A stretch of 64,000 nt of DNA. Source: Aquirufa beregesia. GTDB lineage: Bacteria > Bacteroidota > Bacteroidia > Cytophagales > Spirosomataceae. Position numbers and translations under genes: made by a program. The notes under the pieces are model-generated. The model was given only the letters and a program-made list of their open reading frames with translations. It was not told where the DNA came from and did no database searches. The stretch is taken from positions 124,001 to 188,000 of the forward strand of contig NZ_SEWW01000006.1 in assembly GCF_011090385.1 (NCBI RefSeq). Reading direction: 5' to 3'. Positions 26,423 through 35,551 of this stretch are shown in pieces. Numbering within the stretch: the first letter of the stretch is position 1; the number at the start of each line of letters is the position of its first letter.

Positions 26423-26430
26423 CAAAATTA
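26423..26430 (-). promoter_or_regulatory. Promoter -7 box for the kinase-regulator operon
   Basis: The plus strand CAAAATTA reads TAATTTTG on the minus strand, an exact TAnnTTTG, 22 bases before the kinase start. Confidence 0.4.
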
Positions 26431-26467
26431 AACGATTTATTGGTCCATTTTTCGATTCAAAGACCAC

Positions 26468-26483
26468 TTAACATTCTTTAACA
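26468..26483. promoter_or_regulatory. Direct repeat, candidate response-regulator site
   Basis: TTAACA occurs at 26468-26473 and 26478-26483, start to start 10 bases, about one helical turn. It lies between the divergent kinase gene and T9SS cargo gene. OmpR/PhoB regulators commonly bind tandem repeats of this spacing; binding here is inferred. Confidence 0.3.
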
Positions 26484-26505
26484 GTCAAGTATTGAATGCT
26501 TTATC

Positions 26506-26513
26506 TAAGTTTG
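26506..26513 (+). promoter_or_regulatory. Promoter -7 box for the T9SS cargo gene
   Basis: TAAGTTTG, an exact TAnnTTTG, 24 bases before the ATG at 26538. The direct repeat at 26468-26483 lies 22 bases upstream, at about the -33 region. Confidence 0.4.
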
Positions 26514-26537
26514 TGCCGTCACAAAAATTAAAATTTT

Positions 26538-27344
26538 ATGAAAACATTCATTTTATCGGCCCTATTGGGAACGATGGGAACCTTGGCCTTGGCACAAGAT
26601 GCGCCAAAATCGGAATCTACCATTAAGATTGTGGTAGATGAAAATGGCAAACAGAAAGTCATTGAGAGGACATTTGCCAATCCTGACTTAGCGGAAGCTG
26701 GTATAAAACAATTGAACGACTCATTGAATAAGGAGATGGGGAAATCAGATGGAAAAACGAAAATCATCACGATGGATATCCGCAAAAGAGGTGGGAACAG
26801 AATGCAAATGGATGCTATGGGTTCTATGCCTCATTTGGATAAAAAAGCAATGGCTAGAGTCGAGAAACGTATGAGAAAATTAAGGACCCAGATGGATGAC
26901 AAGCAGGTTCGAATTTTCCGTCATGGGCCAGATGATATGGAAATCCATATGGAAGATATGCCAGGAGGGAAAAATTTCAAATTTGATTTTGATGAAAATA
27001 GCCCTGAATTTCGTGGACTAAGAAGACTTCAGGAAGATGGATTTTCGATGGCTGGGCAAAATTCTGCCTGGGGTCAAGCATCGAGCACGATCAAAGGTCT
27101 CTTTGCCAACCCGAATCATCCATTTAATGGTAAATTAAATATTCGTTTCCATGCTCCTGAAAAAGGAACTGTGGCCATTACGGTAAGAGATGTGAATGGA
27201 AAGGAAGTGGCTTCTGAAACTGTCAAAGATTTTCAAGGCCGCTATTTAGGTCAAGTCGACTTAAAGAAAGCAGCATCTGGAGTATATTTTGTGCAAGTTA
27301 CCCAAGGAAATGATGGAGCTGTAATCCGAGTAAAAATTGATTAA
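26538..27344 (+). CDS. Met/His-rich secreted protein with T9SS sorting domain
   Basis: A 268-residue protein. Signal peptide in residues 1-19 (ending LALAQ), then a charged region about 20-180 that is unusually rich in Met, with His, Asp and Arg (for example RMQMDAMGSMPHL and DDMEIHMEDMPGG), then a type A T9SS C-terminal domain at about 200-268 (KLNIRFHAPEKGTVAITVRD, SGVYFVQVTQG, AVIRVKID). It should be secreted and anchored or released through T9SS. The Met/His clustering could bind a soft metal such as copper, but this is speculation. Divergently transcribed from a two-component system. Confidence 0.82.
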   Translation: MKTFILSALLGTMGTLALAQDAPKSESTIKIVVDENGKQKVIERTFANPDLAEAGIKQLNDSLNKEMGKSDGKTKIITMDIRKRGGNRMQMDAMGSMPHLDKKAMARVEKRMRKLRTQMDDKQVRIFRHGPDDMEIHMEDMPGGKNFKFDFDENSPEFRGLRRLQEDGFSMAGQNSAWGQASSTIKGLFANPNHPFNGKLNIRFHAPEKGTVAITVRDVNGKEVASETVKDFQGRYLGQVDLKKAASGVYFVQVTQGNDGAVIRVKID

Positions 27345-27382
27345 TATTCAATCCGCTTAATAGAAAAACGCCTAGTTTCAAC

Positions 27383-27415
27383 AACGCTGTCAAGGTTTAA
27401 AACCTTGACAGCGTT
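27383..27415. repeat. 33-base palindromic repeat, copy 1
   Basis: Arms AACGCTGTCAAGGTTT (27383-27398) and AAACCTTGACAGCGTT (27400-27415), perfect inverted repeats about a single central A. An identical copy is at 27551-27583. Both lie between two convergent genes and may serve as terminators, but exact duplication suggests a REP/BIME-like dispersed element. Confidence 0.9.
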
Positions 27416-27443
27416 AGGCAAATCTAACTCTTTCCTTTCCCCA

Positions 27444-27462
27444 ATCAGTTTTAAAAACTGAT
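27444..27462. repeat. Small palindrome between the two 33-base repeats
   Basis: Arms ATCAGTTTT (27444-27452) and AAAACTGAT (27454-27462); an outer CCAAT/ATTGG pairing (27441-27445 with 27667-type position 27467-27471) could lengthen the fold. Not related in sequence to the 33-base repeats. Confidence 0.6.
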
Positions 27463-27470
27463 AAATATTG

Positions 27471-27496
27471 GACAAAATCAATTCATTGATTTTGTC
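27471..27496. repeat. Perfect hairpin between the two 33-base repeats
   Basis: Arms GACAAAATCAA (27471-27481) and TTGATTTTGTC (27486-27496) with loop TTCA. It can terminate transcription from either side; no long T run follows. Confidence 0.65.
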
Positions 27497-27550
27497 TGTA
27501 AATTACCAAGAAACTGTTTAAGAATTTTAGTAAAAAAGTAGACTTTTACC

Positions 27551-27583
27551 AACGCTGTCAAGGTTTAAAACCTTGACAGCGTT
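27551..27583. repeat. 33-base palindromic repeat, copy 2
   Basis: Identical to 27383-27415 over all 33 bases. It lies 15 bases beyond the ruvB stop; on the minus strand it is well placed to end ruvB transcription. Confidence 0.9.
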
Positions 27584-27598
27584 ATTAAAAAATAAAAA

Positions 27599-28624
27599 TT
27601 AAAACAAAGAACCCGTTTGAGATTTAGGCTCAATACCCACATGTCGATAGGCCTTTTCAGTAGCTTCTCTACCTCTGGACGTTCTTTTCAAAAACCCCTC
27701 CTGAATTAAAAACGGCTCATATACCTCTTCAATCGTTTCTGCTTCTTCTCCACAGGCCGTAGCAATGGTGGTTAAACCTACAGGCCCACCTTTGAATTTT
27801 TCAATGATGGTTAACAAGATGCGATTATCCATTTCATCCAACCCATTCATATCCACATCCAAAGCCTCCAAAGCAAATTTGGCAATCTCCACATCAATAT
27901 TTCCAGTCCCCTTCATTTGAGCAAAATCACGTGTTCTCCTCAATAAATTATTAGCAATACGAGGCGTTCCTCTACTTCTTCTAGCTATTTCAAAAGCACC
28001 CGTTTCATCAATAGGCATATTCAAAATAGTTGCTGAACGCTTCACAATGGTCGTTAATAATTGGGCATCATAATACTCCAACCTGGCATTGATTCCAAAT
28101 CTGGCTCGTAAAGGCGAAGTCAACAATCCCGCTCGGGTGGTCGCTCCAATCAAGGTAAATGGATTCAAGCCTATCTGTATACTTCGGGCATTAGGTCCCG
28201 AATCCAACATAATATCAATTTTATAATCCTCCATGGCCGAGTATAAATACTCTTCAACTATCGGATTTAAACGATGTATTTCATCTATAAATAAAACATC
28301 ATAAGGCTGTAAATTGGTTAATAAACCCGCTAAATCAGATGGTTTATCCAATACTGGCCCCGAAGAAATTTTTAATGCTGAACCTAATTCATTCGCTATA
28401 ATATGTGAAAGGGTGGTCTTTCCCAATCCCGGAGGGCCATGCAACAACACGTGATCCAAGGCCTCCTCTCTGGCCTTCGCAGCGCCCACAAATATTTTTA
28501 AGTTCTCAACAATCTTACCCTGTCCCGTGAAATCAAAGAAACTCAAAGGGCGTAATGCCTTATCTATTTCTTTTTCTTGCTGAGGTAATGACTCAGAATC
28601 TCCCTTCAAATAGTCTTCACGCAT
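27599..28624 (-). CDS. ruvB: Holliday junction branch migration helicase RuvB
   Basis: A 341-residue RuvB. The ATG at 28622-28624 gives [13 protein letters not shown], the normal Bacteroidota N-terminus; a longer frame from 28690 adds 22 poorly fitting residues. AAA+ motifs: [22 protein letters not shown], the sensor region [22 protein letters not shown] and the C-terminal winged helix with [18 protein letters not shown]. RuvB drives branch migration with RuvA. ruvA and ruvC are not in the window. Confidence 0.96.
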   Translation of the reverse strand: MREDYLKGDSESLPQQEKEIDKALRPLSFFDFTGQGKIVENLKIFVGAAKAREEALDHVLLHGPPGLGKTTLSHIIANELGSALKISSGPVLDKPSDLAGLLTNLQPYDVLFIDEIHRLNPIVEEYLYSAMEDYKIDIMLDSGPNARSIQIGLNPFTLIGATTRAGLLTSPLRARFGINARLEYYDAQLLTTIVKRSATILNMPIDETGAFEIARRSRGTPRIANNLLRRTRDFAQMKGTGNIDVEIAKFALEALDVDMNGLDEMDNRILLTIIEKFKGGPVGLTTIATACGEEAETIEEVYEPFLIQEGFLKRTSRGREATEKAYRHVGIEPKSQTGSLF

Positions 28625-28757
28625 AAAACTTGAAAATTTATAATCCTTAATCAAAGATAAATTTAAGCCTGCAATAAATGACCATTTCAAGCAAAATTAA
28701 ATTCGGGAAATAAAATCTATACTCTAAAAAAAAGCCTATTTTTATTGATAAATTTCA

Positions 28758-28765
28758 TATTTTTG
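28758..28765 (+). promoter_or_regulatory. Promoter -7 box for glpF-glpK
   Basis: TATTTTTG, an exact TAnnTTTG, 21 bases before the glpF ATG at 28787. Short leader; no catabolite operator recognised. Confidence 0.4.
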
Positions 28766-28786
28766 AAGGTACTTAAACCTTACATA

Positions 28787-29491
28787 ATGAGTTCTATTTT
28801 TATTGGAGAATTAGCTGGAACAGCCAGTTTGATTTATTTAGGAAATGGTGTAGTTGCCAATGTTTTGTTAAAAGGCACAAAAGGCCATCAAACTGGATTA
28901 CTGGCTATTGCTGCCGCTTGGGCATTTGCAGTCACCATTGGTATATTCATTTCAACCTATTTTGGTAGTCCTGGAGCTCATTTAAATCCCATTGTCACCA
29001 TTGCTGGATGTGTCAAAACTGGAGATTGGTCTCTTTTTACTACGTATGTAGGTGGCCAGTTAATAGGTGCTATGCTAGGTCAACTATTAGTTTGGATTCA
29101 TTACCATCCCCATTATCAAGTAACGGAAGATCCAGGAGCCATCAAAGCTTCCTTTTGTACGGACCCCGCTATCAAATCGTGGCCATTCAATTTTATCTCC
29201 GAAGCTTTTGCCTCCGCCCTCATCATTGTTGCTTTAGGTACTTTCTCTAGTATTGAACATGGCCTAGGCCCCTTTTTAGTAGGCATTCTTGTATGGGCGG
29301 TCGGATTAGCCTTAGGTGGAACTACTGGTTATGCTGTAAACCCAGCGAGAGATTTAGGACCTCGTATCATGCATTTCATTTTACCTATTCCAAACAAAGG
29401 AAAAAGTGACTGGGAATATGCTTGGATTCCCGTTTTAGGCCCATCAGCGGGTGCTTTAATTGGCGCCTATTTACTTACATTAAACTCATAA
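28787..29491 (+). CDS. glpF: Glycerol facilitator (aquaglyceroporin, MIP family)
   Basis: A 234-residue six-helix MIP channel. The ATG at 28787 gives MSSIFIGELAGTASLIY; a TTG at 28745 would prepend non-family residues. The first half-helix motif is GAHLNPIVT (Asn67-Pro-Ile instead of the usual NPA) and the second is AVNPARDLGP (185-191), with the Asp after Arg that marks glycerol-permeable members. It overlaps no gene but is only 6 bases before glpK, as in many glpFK operons; it should let glycerol cross the inner membrane before phosphorylation. Confidence 0.93.
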   Translation: MSSIFIGELAGTASLIYLGNGVVANVLLKGTKGHQTGLLAIAAAWAFAVTIGIFISTYFGSPGAHLNPIVTIAGCVKTGDWSLFTTYVGGQLIGAMLGQLLVWIHYHPHYQVTEDPGAIKASFCTDPAIKSWPFNFISEAFASALIIVALGTFSSIEHGLGPFLVGILVWAVGLALGGTTGYAVNPARDLGPRIMHFILPIPNKGKSDWEYAWIPVLGPSAGALIGAYLLTLNS

Positions 29492-29497
29492 TGACGC

Positions 29498-30988
29498 ATG
29501 TATATCGGATCCATTGACCAAGGAACAACAAGTTCTAGATTCATTATATTTAACAAAGGAGGAGAAATTATCTCCATGGGCCAGAAAGAACATGAGCAGA
29601 TTTATCCTCAAGCTGGTTGGGTAGAACATAATGCTGAGGAAATTTGGCAAAATGTACAAGAGGTCATTGGGTTGGCACTTGGTAAAGCCGGATTATCCGC
29701 CCGAGATATTGCTGCTGTTGGGATAACCAATCAACGAGAAACTACCGTAGTTTGGAATAAAAAAACAGGAAAACCCTACCACCATGCCTTGGTTTGGCAA
29801 GATACTCGTGTTGGAGCTGAATTAGCGGAACTCGCCCAAGATGGCGGAATGGACCGTTTCAGAGCTAAAACAGGTTTGCCTTTAGCCACCTATTTTAGTG
29901 GACTTAAATTGCGTTGGTTACTCAATCATGTTCCAGGTTTACGGGAAGATGCCTTGCAAGGTGTAGCCCTATTTGGAACCATGGATACCTATATTTCTTG
30001 GCAATTGACTGGTGGAACCGAAGGTGGAATTCACATTACTGACGTCACCAATGCCAGCAGAACGCAATTAATGGACTTAGCTACTTGCGCTTGGGATGAC
30101 GAAATATTGAACGTGCTGAGTATTCCCAAAGCTATGCTTCCTGAAATTAAAGCGAGCTCTCAGGTTTATGGAAAATCAAAAGGGGTTTTAGAAGGCGTGC
30201 CATTGGCTGGTATCCTAGGCGACCAACAAGCCGCCCTAGTTGGCCAAACCTGTTTTGATCCTGGCCAAGGAAAAAACACGTACGGAACAGGTTGTTTTCT
30301 ATTGATGAATACGGGTACACAAGCCATCCCTTCCCAATTTGGTTTACTGACCACCGTAGCATATCAATTGGGAAATGAACCCGTACATTATGCCTTGGAA
30401 GGATCTGTGGCCATTGCTGGCTCCCTTGTACAATGGCTTCGAGATAATTTAGGCCTCATCCAAAACAGTCCGGATATTGAGAATTTAGCTAAAGAAGTGG
30501 ATGATAATGGAGGCTGCTATTTTGTCCCTGCTTTTTCAGGCTTATATGCTCCATACTGGAAACAAGATGCCAGAGGGGTTTTAGTCGGTCTAACTAGCTA
30601 TGTCAATAAAAGTCATATTGCTAGAGCAGCTTTGGAAGCCACAGCATTTCAAACCTGGGAAGTTTTAGAAGCCATGGAAAAAGACGCTGGGATCTCCATT
30701 TCTTCTTTGAGAGTAGACGGAGGAATGGTCGTCAACCAATTATTGATGCAATTCCAGTCTGATATATTAGGACAGGAAGTCATTTGTCCAAAAATTATAG
30801 AAACTACTGCTTTAGGCGCTGCCTATGCTGCAGGTTTAGCGGTGGGCTATTGGGAAAACCTTGAAGATCTGAAGAAAAATTGGGCAATCCAACACCGTTG
30901 GAATTCCCAAATGGAAGACAGCAAACGTTCCCATATGAAAAAACAATGGAAGAAAGCCGTCTCAAAAAGCTTTAACTGGGAGGATTAA
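29498..30988 (+). CDS. glpK: Glycerol kinase
   Basis: A 496-residue FGGY-family kinase: [15 protein letters not shown] at the start, the ATP/glycerol-binding [26 protein letters not shown], and the C-terminal FGGY motif region with [18 protein letters not shown]. It phosphorylates glycerol to glycerol-3-phosphate. Co-transcribed with glpF. The stop overlaps by 4 bases with the small lipoprotein gene on the other strand. Length is normal. Confidence 0.96.
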   Translation: MYIGSIDQGTTSSRFIIFNKGGEIISMGQKEHEQIYPQAGWVEHNAEEIWQNVQEVIGLALGKAGLSARDIAAVGITNQRETTVVWNKKTGKPYHHALVWQDTRVGAELAELAQDGGMDRFRAKTGLPLATYFSGLKLRWLLNHVPGLREDALQGVALFGTMDTYISWQLTGGTEGGIHITDVTNASRTQLMDLATCAWDDEILNVLSIPKAMLPEIKASSQVYGKSKGVLEGVPLAGILGDQQAALVGQTCFDPGQGKNTYGTGCFLLMNTGTQAIPSQFGLLTTVAYQLGNEPVHYALEGSVAIAGSLVQWLRDNLGLIQNSPDIENLAKEVDDNGGCYFVPAFSGLYAPYWKQDARGVLVGLTSYVNKSHIARAALEATAFQTWEVLEAMEKDAGISISSLRVDGGMVVNQLLMQFQSDILGQEVICPKIIETTALGAAYAAGLAVGYWENLEDLKKNWAIQHRWNSQMEDSKRSHMKKQWKKAVSKSFNWED

Positions 30989-31107
30989 CCTCGCTTCACC
31001 TTAGGGGCATCAGCACGGGTAGTTCCGTAAGCTGGACAATTGGTATTTTGTGAACATGCAGCACAAACAAAAGTGGCAAGCAACACGATGGCCAATACTT
31101 TTTTCAT
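30985..31107 (-). CDS. 40-residue lipoprotein, CPAYG type
   Basis: A small gene encoding 40 residues: [20 protein letters not shown], then [20 protein letters not shown]. Residues 1-18 form a lipoprotein signal with the lipobox AAC (Cys18). The mature peptide is only about 22 residues with a CPAYG motif and a basic end. Ten bases separate it from the stop of the arginine decarboxylase gene on the same strand, so it is probably co-transcribed. Function unknown; comparable short CPAYG lipoproteins occur in other Bacteroidota from memory. Confidence 0.75.
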   Translation of the reverse strand: MKKVLAIVLLATFVCAACSQNTNCPAYGTTRADAPKVKRG

Positions 31108-31117
31108 ATAATTAGTT

Positions 31118-32599
31118 TTAAACAGATGCTAATGTAGTTTTTGATTTAATCTCAAGCTCAATTCTTGCTTTCAAATCCTCCTCCTGTTGTATCGTCACCG
31201 CCTGGTTATAGCCTAAAATATTCAACATAGAGCTACTATTTTGCTCCTCAGAAAACAAGCGCGTTGTCACGGTTCCATCCTCCAATCGGTCAATGATTAC
31301 GTGTTTAGGCGCAGGGATTAAACAATGTTGAATACCACCATATCCTCCCAAGGACTCTTGATAAGCACCTGTGTGGAAGAATCCAACGTATTGTCGCTCA
31401 GTTGCTTCCTCAAAAATAGGTAAATATAAATCAGAACTATGCGCTTCCGTATTATAAAAATCCATGGAATCACATGTTAAGCCACCCAAATTTACTTTTT
31501 GGTATGGAGAACCCCAATTATTCACTGGAAGCATGATGTACTTTTGATTCATTCCCCAAGAATCCGGTAATTGAGTAATGAAAGAACCATCTATCATATA
31601 CCAAAGCTCCTTATCATTTTGTAATTTTTGATCAATAATCTCATACAAAACGGCTCCACTTTCCCCCACTGAATAAGAACCGAATTCGGTAAATATATTT
31701 GGCACAGGTACGTTATTCTTATTGCAAATCCAGGAGATAGATTCCACAATTTCATCCACCATAGCCTGATAATCGTAATTGAATTGCAGTGAAGTCTGAA
31801 TTGGTAAGCCTCCTCCTAAATCAATGGAATCCAATTCAGGACAGATTTTTTTGATATCACAATATTTGTAAATAAATCGACTTAACTCCGACCAATAATA
31901 AGCACTATCCTTAATTCCTGTATTGATGAAGAAATGTAACATCTTCAAATTAAAACGAGGATTAGGCTTAATTTTCTCCAAATACAAGGTATTTACATCG
32001 GAATATCGTACCCCCAAACGAGAGGTATAGAATGCAAAATCAGGTTCCTCATCCGTCGCAATACGAATCGCTAAGTTCACCTTATCGGCCGTTACCGATT
32101 TCTCATAAAAATCAATTTCCTTCAAATTGTCCAAAATTGGAATACAATTGAATCCTTCATTGATAAACTCTGAGATGTATTGGGTATACAATGGCTGCTT
32201 ATAGCCATTACATAAAATATACGTTGATTTAGAGATTTTTCCACGCTCATACATATCACGGATAATCGGTATGTCAAAGGCACTACTTGTCTCTAAATGC
32301 ACATGCTGCTTGATCACTTCATCCAATACAAAAGAAAAATGGGAAGATTTCGTACAATAACAGTAGGTATAATTTCCCTTATAATTGTATTTCTTAATCG
32401 CGTTTCTAAACAATAATTTGGCATTATCTATATGCTCCCCTATCTTGGGCAAATAGGATAATTTTAATGGCGTACCATATTGTTTAATAATCTCCATCAA
32501 GGGCACATTATTAAACAATAACTCATTGTTCTCATTGATATTAAATTCCCGAGTGGGGAATTCAATGGTTTGATCAATTAGATCGATGTAATTTTTCAT
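31118..32599 (-). CDS. speA: Biosynthetic arginine decarboxylase (fold III)
   Basis: A 493-residue alanine-racemase-fold PLP decarboxylase. The PLP lysine is Lys84 in YCYCTKSSH; glycine-rich phosphate loop LDLGGGLPI and the C-terminal GLTCDSMDFY (the active-site Cys-Asp that contacts substrate) and FFHTGAYQESLGGYGGI are present. It aligns from memory with the roughly 465-residue arginine decarboxylases of Flavobacteriia and Cytophagales, which begin polyamine synthesis (arginine to agmatine). The sequence could also be read as a diaminopimelate-decarboxylase relative, but the N- and C-terminal pattern fits the arginine group better. Confidence 0.85.
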   Translation of the reverse strand: MKNYIDLIDQTIEFPTREFNINENNELLFNNVPLMEIIKQYGTPLKLSYLPKIGEHIDNAKLLFRNAIKKYNYKGNYTYCYCTKSSHFSFVLDEVIKQHVHLETSSAFDIPIIRDMYERGKISKSTYILCNGYKQPLYTQYISEFINEGFNCIPILDNLKEIDFYEKSVTADKVNLAIRIATDEEPDFAFYTSRLGVRYSDVNTLYLEKIKPNPRFNLKMLHFFINTGIKDSAYYWSELSRFIYKYCDIKKICPELDSIDLGGGLPIQTSLQFNYDYQAMVDEIVESISWICNKNNVPVPNIFTEFGSYSVGESGAVLYEIIDQKLQNDKELWYMIDGSFITQLPDSWGMNQKYIMLPVNNWGSPYQKVNLGGLTCDSMDFYNTEAHSSDLYLPIFEEATERQYVGFFHTGAYQESLGGYGGIQHCLIPAPKHVIIDRLEDGTVTTRLFSEEQNSSSMLNILGYNQAVTIQQEEDLKARIELEIKSKTTLASV

Positions 32600-32701
32600 G
32601 GATACTTACCAAATTAAAAAACGAGTACTCTCGAATTGTGGAAAAACGTGCAAAACTGCAATAAAAGTATGTACTTTGCAAACTATTCTATACAATGTTA
32701 C

Positions 32702-34072
32702 ATGCCAAAAATTCATTTTATCGCTATAGGTGGTGCGGCGATGCATAATTTAGCCTTAGCACTTCAGGTTCAAGGATATATAATTTCAGGTTCTGATGAT
32801 GAAATCTATGAACCCTCTAAAAGCTTGCTTGCCCAACATGGCATTTTACCAGAAAGTTTTGGATGGTTTCCCGAGAAAATCACCTCTGATGTAGATTGTG
32901 TGATTGTAGGGATGCATGCCCGTGCCGATAATCCTGAATTGCTAAAAGCACAAGAATTAGGTTTACGTATAGAATCCTATCCCTCGTTCTTGTACGAACA
33001 TAGTAAAAACAAACAGCGTATTATCATTGCCGGTAGCCATGGTAAAACCAGTATTACTTCCATGGTGCTCCATGTGCTAAAGGCACTCCATAAAAAATTC
33101 GACTATTTAGTTGGTGCTCGAATTGAAGGTTTTGACTTAATGGCATCTTTATCTGATGCACCTATCATCATCATTGAAGGGGATGAATATTTAGCCTCTC
33201 CTATTGACAGAAGGGCAAAATTCTTATTGTACCAAGCACATATTGCCCTGATTTCTGGCATTGCTTGGGATCATATCAATGTGTATCCCACTTTTGAATC
33301 TTATACAGAATCGTTTGAAAAATTAATCCAGTCCATGCCAAAGGCTGGAAATTTATTTTTCGACCAAACGGATACCACACTTGAACAATTAACGGAATCC
33401 TGTCCAGATCATACGGAAAAAACAGGCTATGCGGCTCATCCTTCTTACATCAAAAATGGGCAAACGATTTTAAAAGGTTTGGATGGTAAAGAATATGAAA
33501 TCCAGATTTTTGGAGAACATAGCTTGAAAAATCTGAATGGAGCGCGTTTACTGTGTGAACAAGTGGGTGTGTCTACTAGCGATTTTTACCAAGCCATACA
33601 ATCGTTCAAAGGTGCGGCAAAACGACTAGAGCTGGTCGGGAAATCGGATTCTTGTTTATTCTATAAAGATTTTGCCCATGCTCCATCAAAGGTGAAAGCC
33701 ACCACCCAGGCGGTCAAGAATCAATATCCACAAAGAAAACTGATTGCTTGCTTAGAATTACATACGTTCAGTAGTTTAAACCCTGCGTTTTTACCGCATT
33801 ATGCCAAGACATTACAAGCTGCTGATGTAGCTGTGGTCTATTTAAGCGAACATGCGCGTGAAATCAAAAGAATGGACCGAATGGAGGATAATCAAGTGCA
33901 GCAATATTTTGAGCACCCTAATTTACTCATTCTAAGAAATCCCGCTGACTTAATGGCTCATCTACTAAAACAATCCTGGCCCCAAAGTAACCTGTTGATG
34001 ATGTCATCAGGCACATTTGATGGGCTAGATTTTATAAGCTTAGCCAAACAGATGGGACTAAGCATTGAGTAA
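32702..34072 (+). CDS. mpl: UDP-MurNAc:L-Ala-gamma-D-Glu-mDAP ligase Mpl
   Basis: A 456-residue Mur-ligase family enzyme that attaches recovered murein tripeptide to UDP-MurNAc. The ATG at 32702 gives MPKIHFIAIGGAAMHNLALAL; a TTG at 32636 adds 22 unrelated residues. Mpl-like features: GSDDEIYEPSK, then ATP loop IIAGSHGKTSITSM, EGDEYLASPIDRRAKFLLY, the metal-binding AWDHINVYPT and YKDFAHAPSKVKAT. MurC has a similar layout, but EGDEYLASP is characteristic of Mpl. Convergent overlap of 15 bases with the DUF349 gene. Confidence 0.92.
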   Translation: MPKIHFIAIGGAAMHNLALALQVQGYIISGSDDEIYEPSKSLLAQHGILPESFGWFPEKITSDVDCVIVGMHARADNPELLKAQELGLRIESYPSFLYEHSKNKQRIIIAGSHGKTSITSMVLHVLKALHKKFDYLVGARIEGFDLMASLSDAPIIIIEGDEYLASPIDRRAKFLLYQAHIALISGIAWDHINVYPTFESYTESFEKLIQSMPKAGNLFFDQTDTTLEQLTESCPDHTEKTGYAAHPSYIKNGQTILKGLDGKEYEIQIFGEHSLKNLNGARLLCEQVGVSTSDFYQAIQSFKGAAKRLELVGKSDSCLFYKDFAHAPSKVKATTQAVKNQYPQRKLIACLELHTFSSLNPAFLPHYAKTLQAADVAVVYLSEHAREIKRMDRMEDNQVQQYFEHPNLLILRNPADLMAHLLKQSWPQSNLLMMSSGTFDGLDFISLAKQMGLSIE

Positions 34073-35332
34073 TTGATCCAATTCAGCTTTAAATCCAGTC
34101 AAGAGAATCTCCTTCATGCTGATTTTACGTTTCTGCGTATTAATCTTACTTTGAATGGGCTTCTCTTCCATTTGACGGTCTTGCTCAGCCTGGGCGATAA
34201 AACTTTCCAATTCACTGCGCTCTTTTTTCGTCATGTAATCCATCTGATTAATCATGATTTTCAATTGCTCAATTCTTGGTTTATCGTTCAAAGCTGGATG
34301 GCGGTATGAAATTACCCGTAACAAGTAATTCATTTCGAATATCTTATCGCAAATATTTCTGAAACGCTCAGCCAAACTACGATCCAACGATTTCATTTGA
34401 GCTGTAATTTCTTTCCATTTAACTAAATAGGCCTTAGCCATATCTGCAATGGCTGGCATGTTAACCTGATCGCTCAACTTAGACTCTAATTCTTGGGTCA
34501 TAGCAACTAACTCCTGAACGCGAGGGTCGATACGCGGCTTAACTTCAATTCCTTTAATACGATTGTATTTTTCAAAAAACATATCGTTTGCCTTTTTGAA
34601 ATTCTTCCAAAGCATCGATTGTTTTTTAGGAGGCAAGCCTAGTACTGTCTTCCACTCCCTCTGTAATTCTTTTACCTTTCCCACAGAATCATCGATATCT
34701 GGTGCTTTTCTCAATTGATGCACCCCATCGATAAACCCTTGAAGTTTGGCTATTTTCTCATCTATGATTCGATTCTTTTCTTCAAAATACACTCTTCTAC
34801 GCAAGAAAAATGCTTCTAAAATAGCTTGAAAAGTATCGGTTAATTCGTCTTGAAATTGGCGATCAACAGGACCTGTTTTAACCCACTTGGATTTAATCTC
34901 CACCAATTGTTCTGTGGCTACCAATACATCATCTCCATGAGCCGCATTTTTAGCATCCTCAATAAGAGCTCGTTTAATCTCTAAATTCTTTACTTGATTT
35001 TGATGAATCAAAGAGCGCAAAAACTCTTCTACTTTTTCTAATTCATCAAACAAGGGTTTGAAATCTCCTAAACCATCAAACTCAGCCAAATAGGCTTTCA
35101 TTTGAACTACCTTAGTCAAAAATGAACCTTTGTTTTGAACTTCCTTGACTTCACTCGATAGATCAGTCACCTTTTTCTTTGCCAATTCAAATCGATTGAC
35201 AAAATACTGAAGTGCTTCTTGTTCTGTATTACGAACAAAACCTATTTCACGCTCGGGAAAGTTTAGAAATGCTTTGATATAAACTTTGCCGTCTCGACAA
35301 AATCCGTATTCATTGGAGGTGGTTGCTTCCAT
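34058..35332 (-). CDS. DUF349 domain-containing helical protein
   Basis: A 424-residue, mostly alpha-helical, highly charged protein with about three DUF349-type repeats (for example LQREWKTVLGLPPKKQSMLWKNFKKANDMFFEKY at about 225-260, and WKEITAQMKSLDRSLAERF). The ATG at 35330-35332 gives MEATTSNEYGFCRDGKVYIKA, as in other Bacteroidota members; a start at 35374 adds fourteen residues. Function unknown; no membrane or signal segments, so cytoplasmic. Confidence 0.88.
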   Translation of the reverse strand: MEATTSNEYGFCRDGKVYIKAFLNFPEREIGFVRNTEQEALQYFVNRFELAKKKVTDLSSEVKEVQNKGSFLTKVVQMKAYLAEFDGLGDFKPLFDELEKVEEFLRSLIHQNQVKNLEIKRALIEDAKNAAHGDDVLVATEQLVEIKSKWVKTGPVDRQFQDELTDTFQAILEAFFLRRRVYFEEKNRIIDEKIAKLQGFIDGVHQLRKAPDIDDSVGKVKELQREWKTVLGLPPKKQSMLWKNFKKANDMFFEKYNRIKGIEVKPRIDPRVQELVAMTQELESKLSDQVNMPAIADMAKAYLVKWKEITAQMKSLDRSLAERFRNICDKIFEMNYLLRVISYRHPALNDKPRIEQLKIMINQMDYMTKKERSELESFIAQAEQDRQMEEKPIQSKINTQKRKISMKEILLTGFKAELDQLLNA

Positions 35333-35551
35333 CTTTTTGATATGAGAGAGCTTCAAGCAAATGCTCTGGCTCAAAAATTAGGTGTGGTTTAAATAATCTT
35401 ATTACAAAGCCCTAAATTATTTAAATTTTAATAAATCTCTAAACAATTTGAATTAATAATCTTTTTAAAAATATAAGCAAACCGAAAATAATCAAGAAAC
35501 TGTTTCCAGCTTTTTCCGATATTTGTAGCTTATTAAAATTCCAAACCCCGC

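Noticed and set aside
27383-27583. Possible CRISPR array
   Set aside because: Only two repeats, each a full palindrome, 168 bases apart with structured unequal sequence between; no cas genes and no regular spacers.
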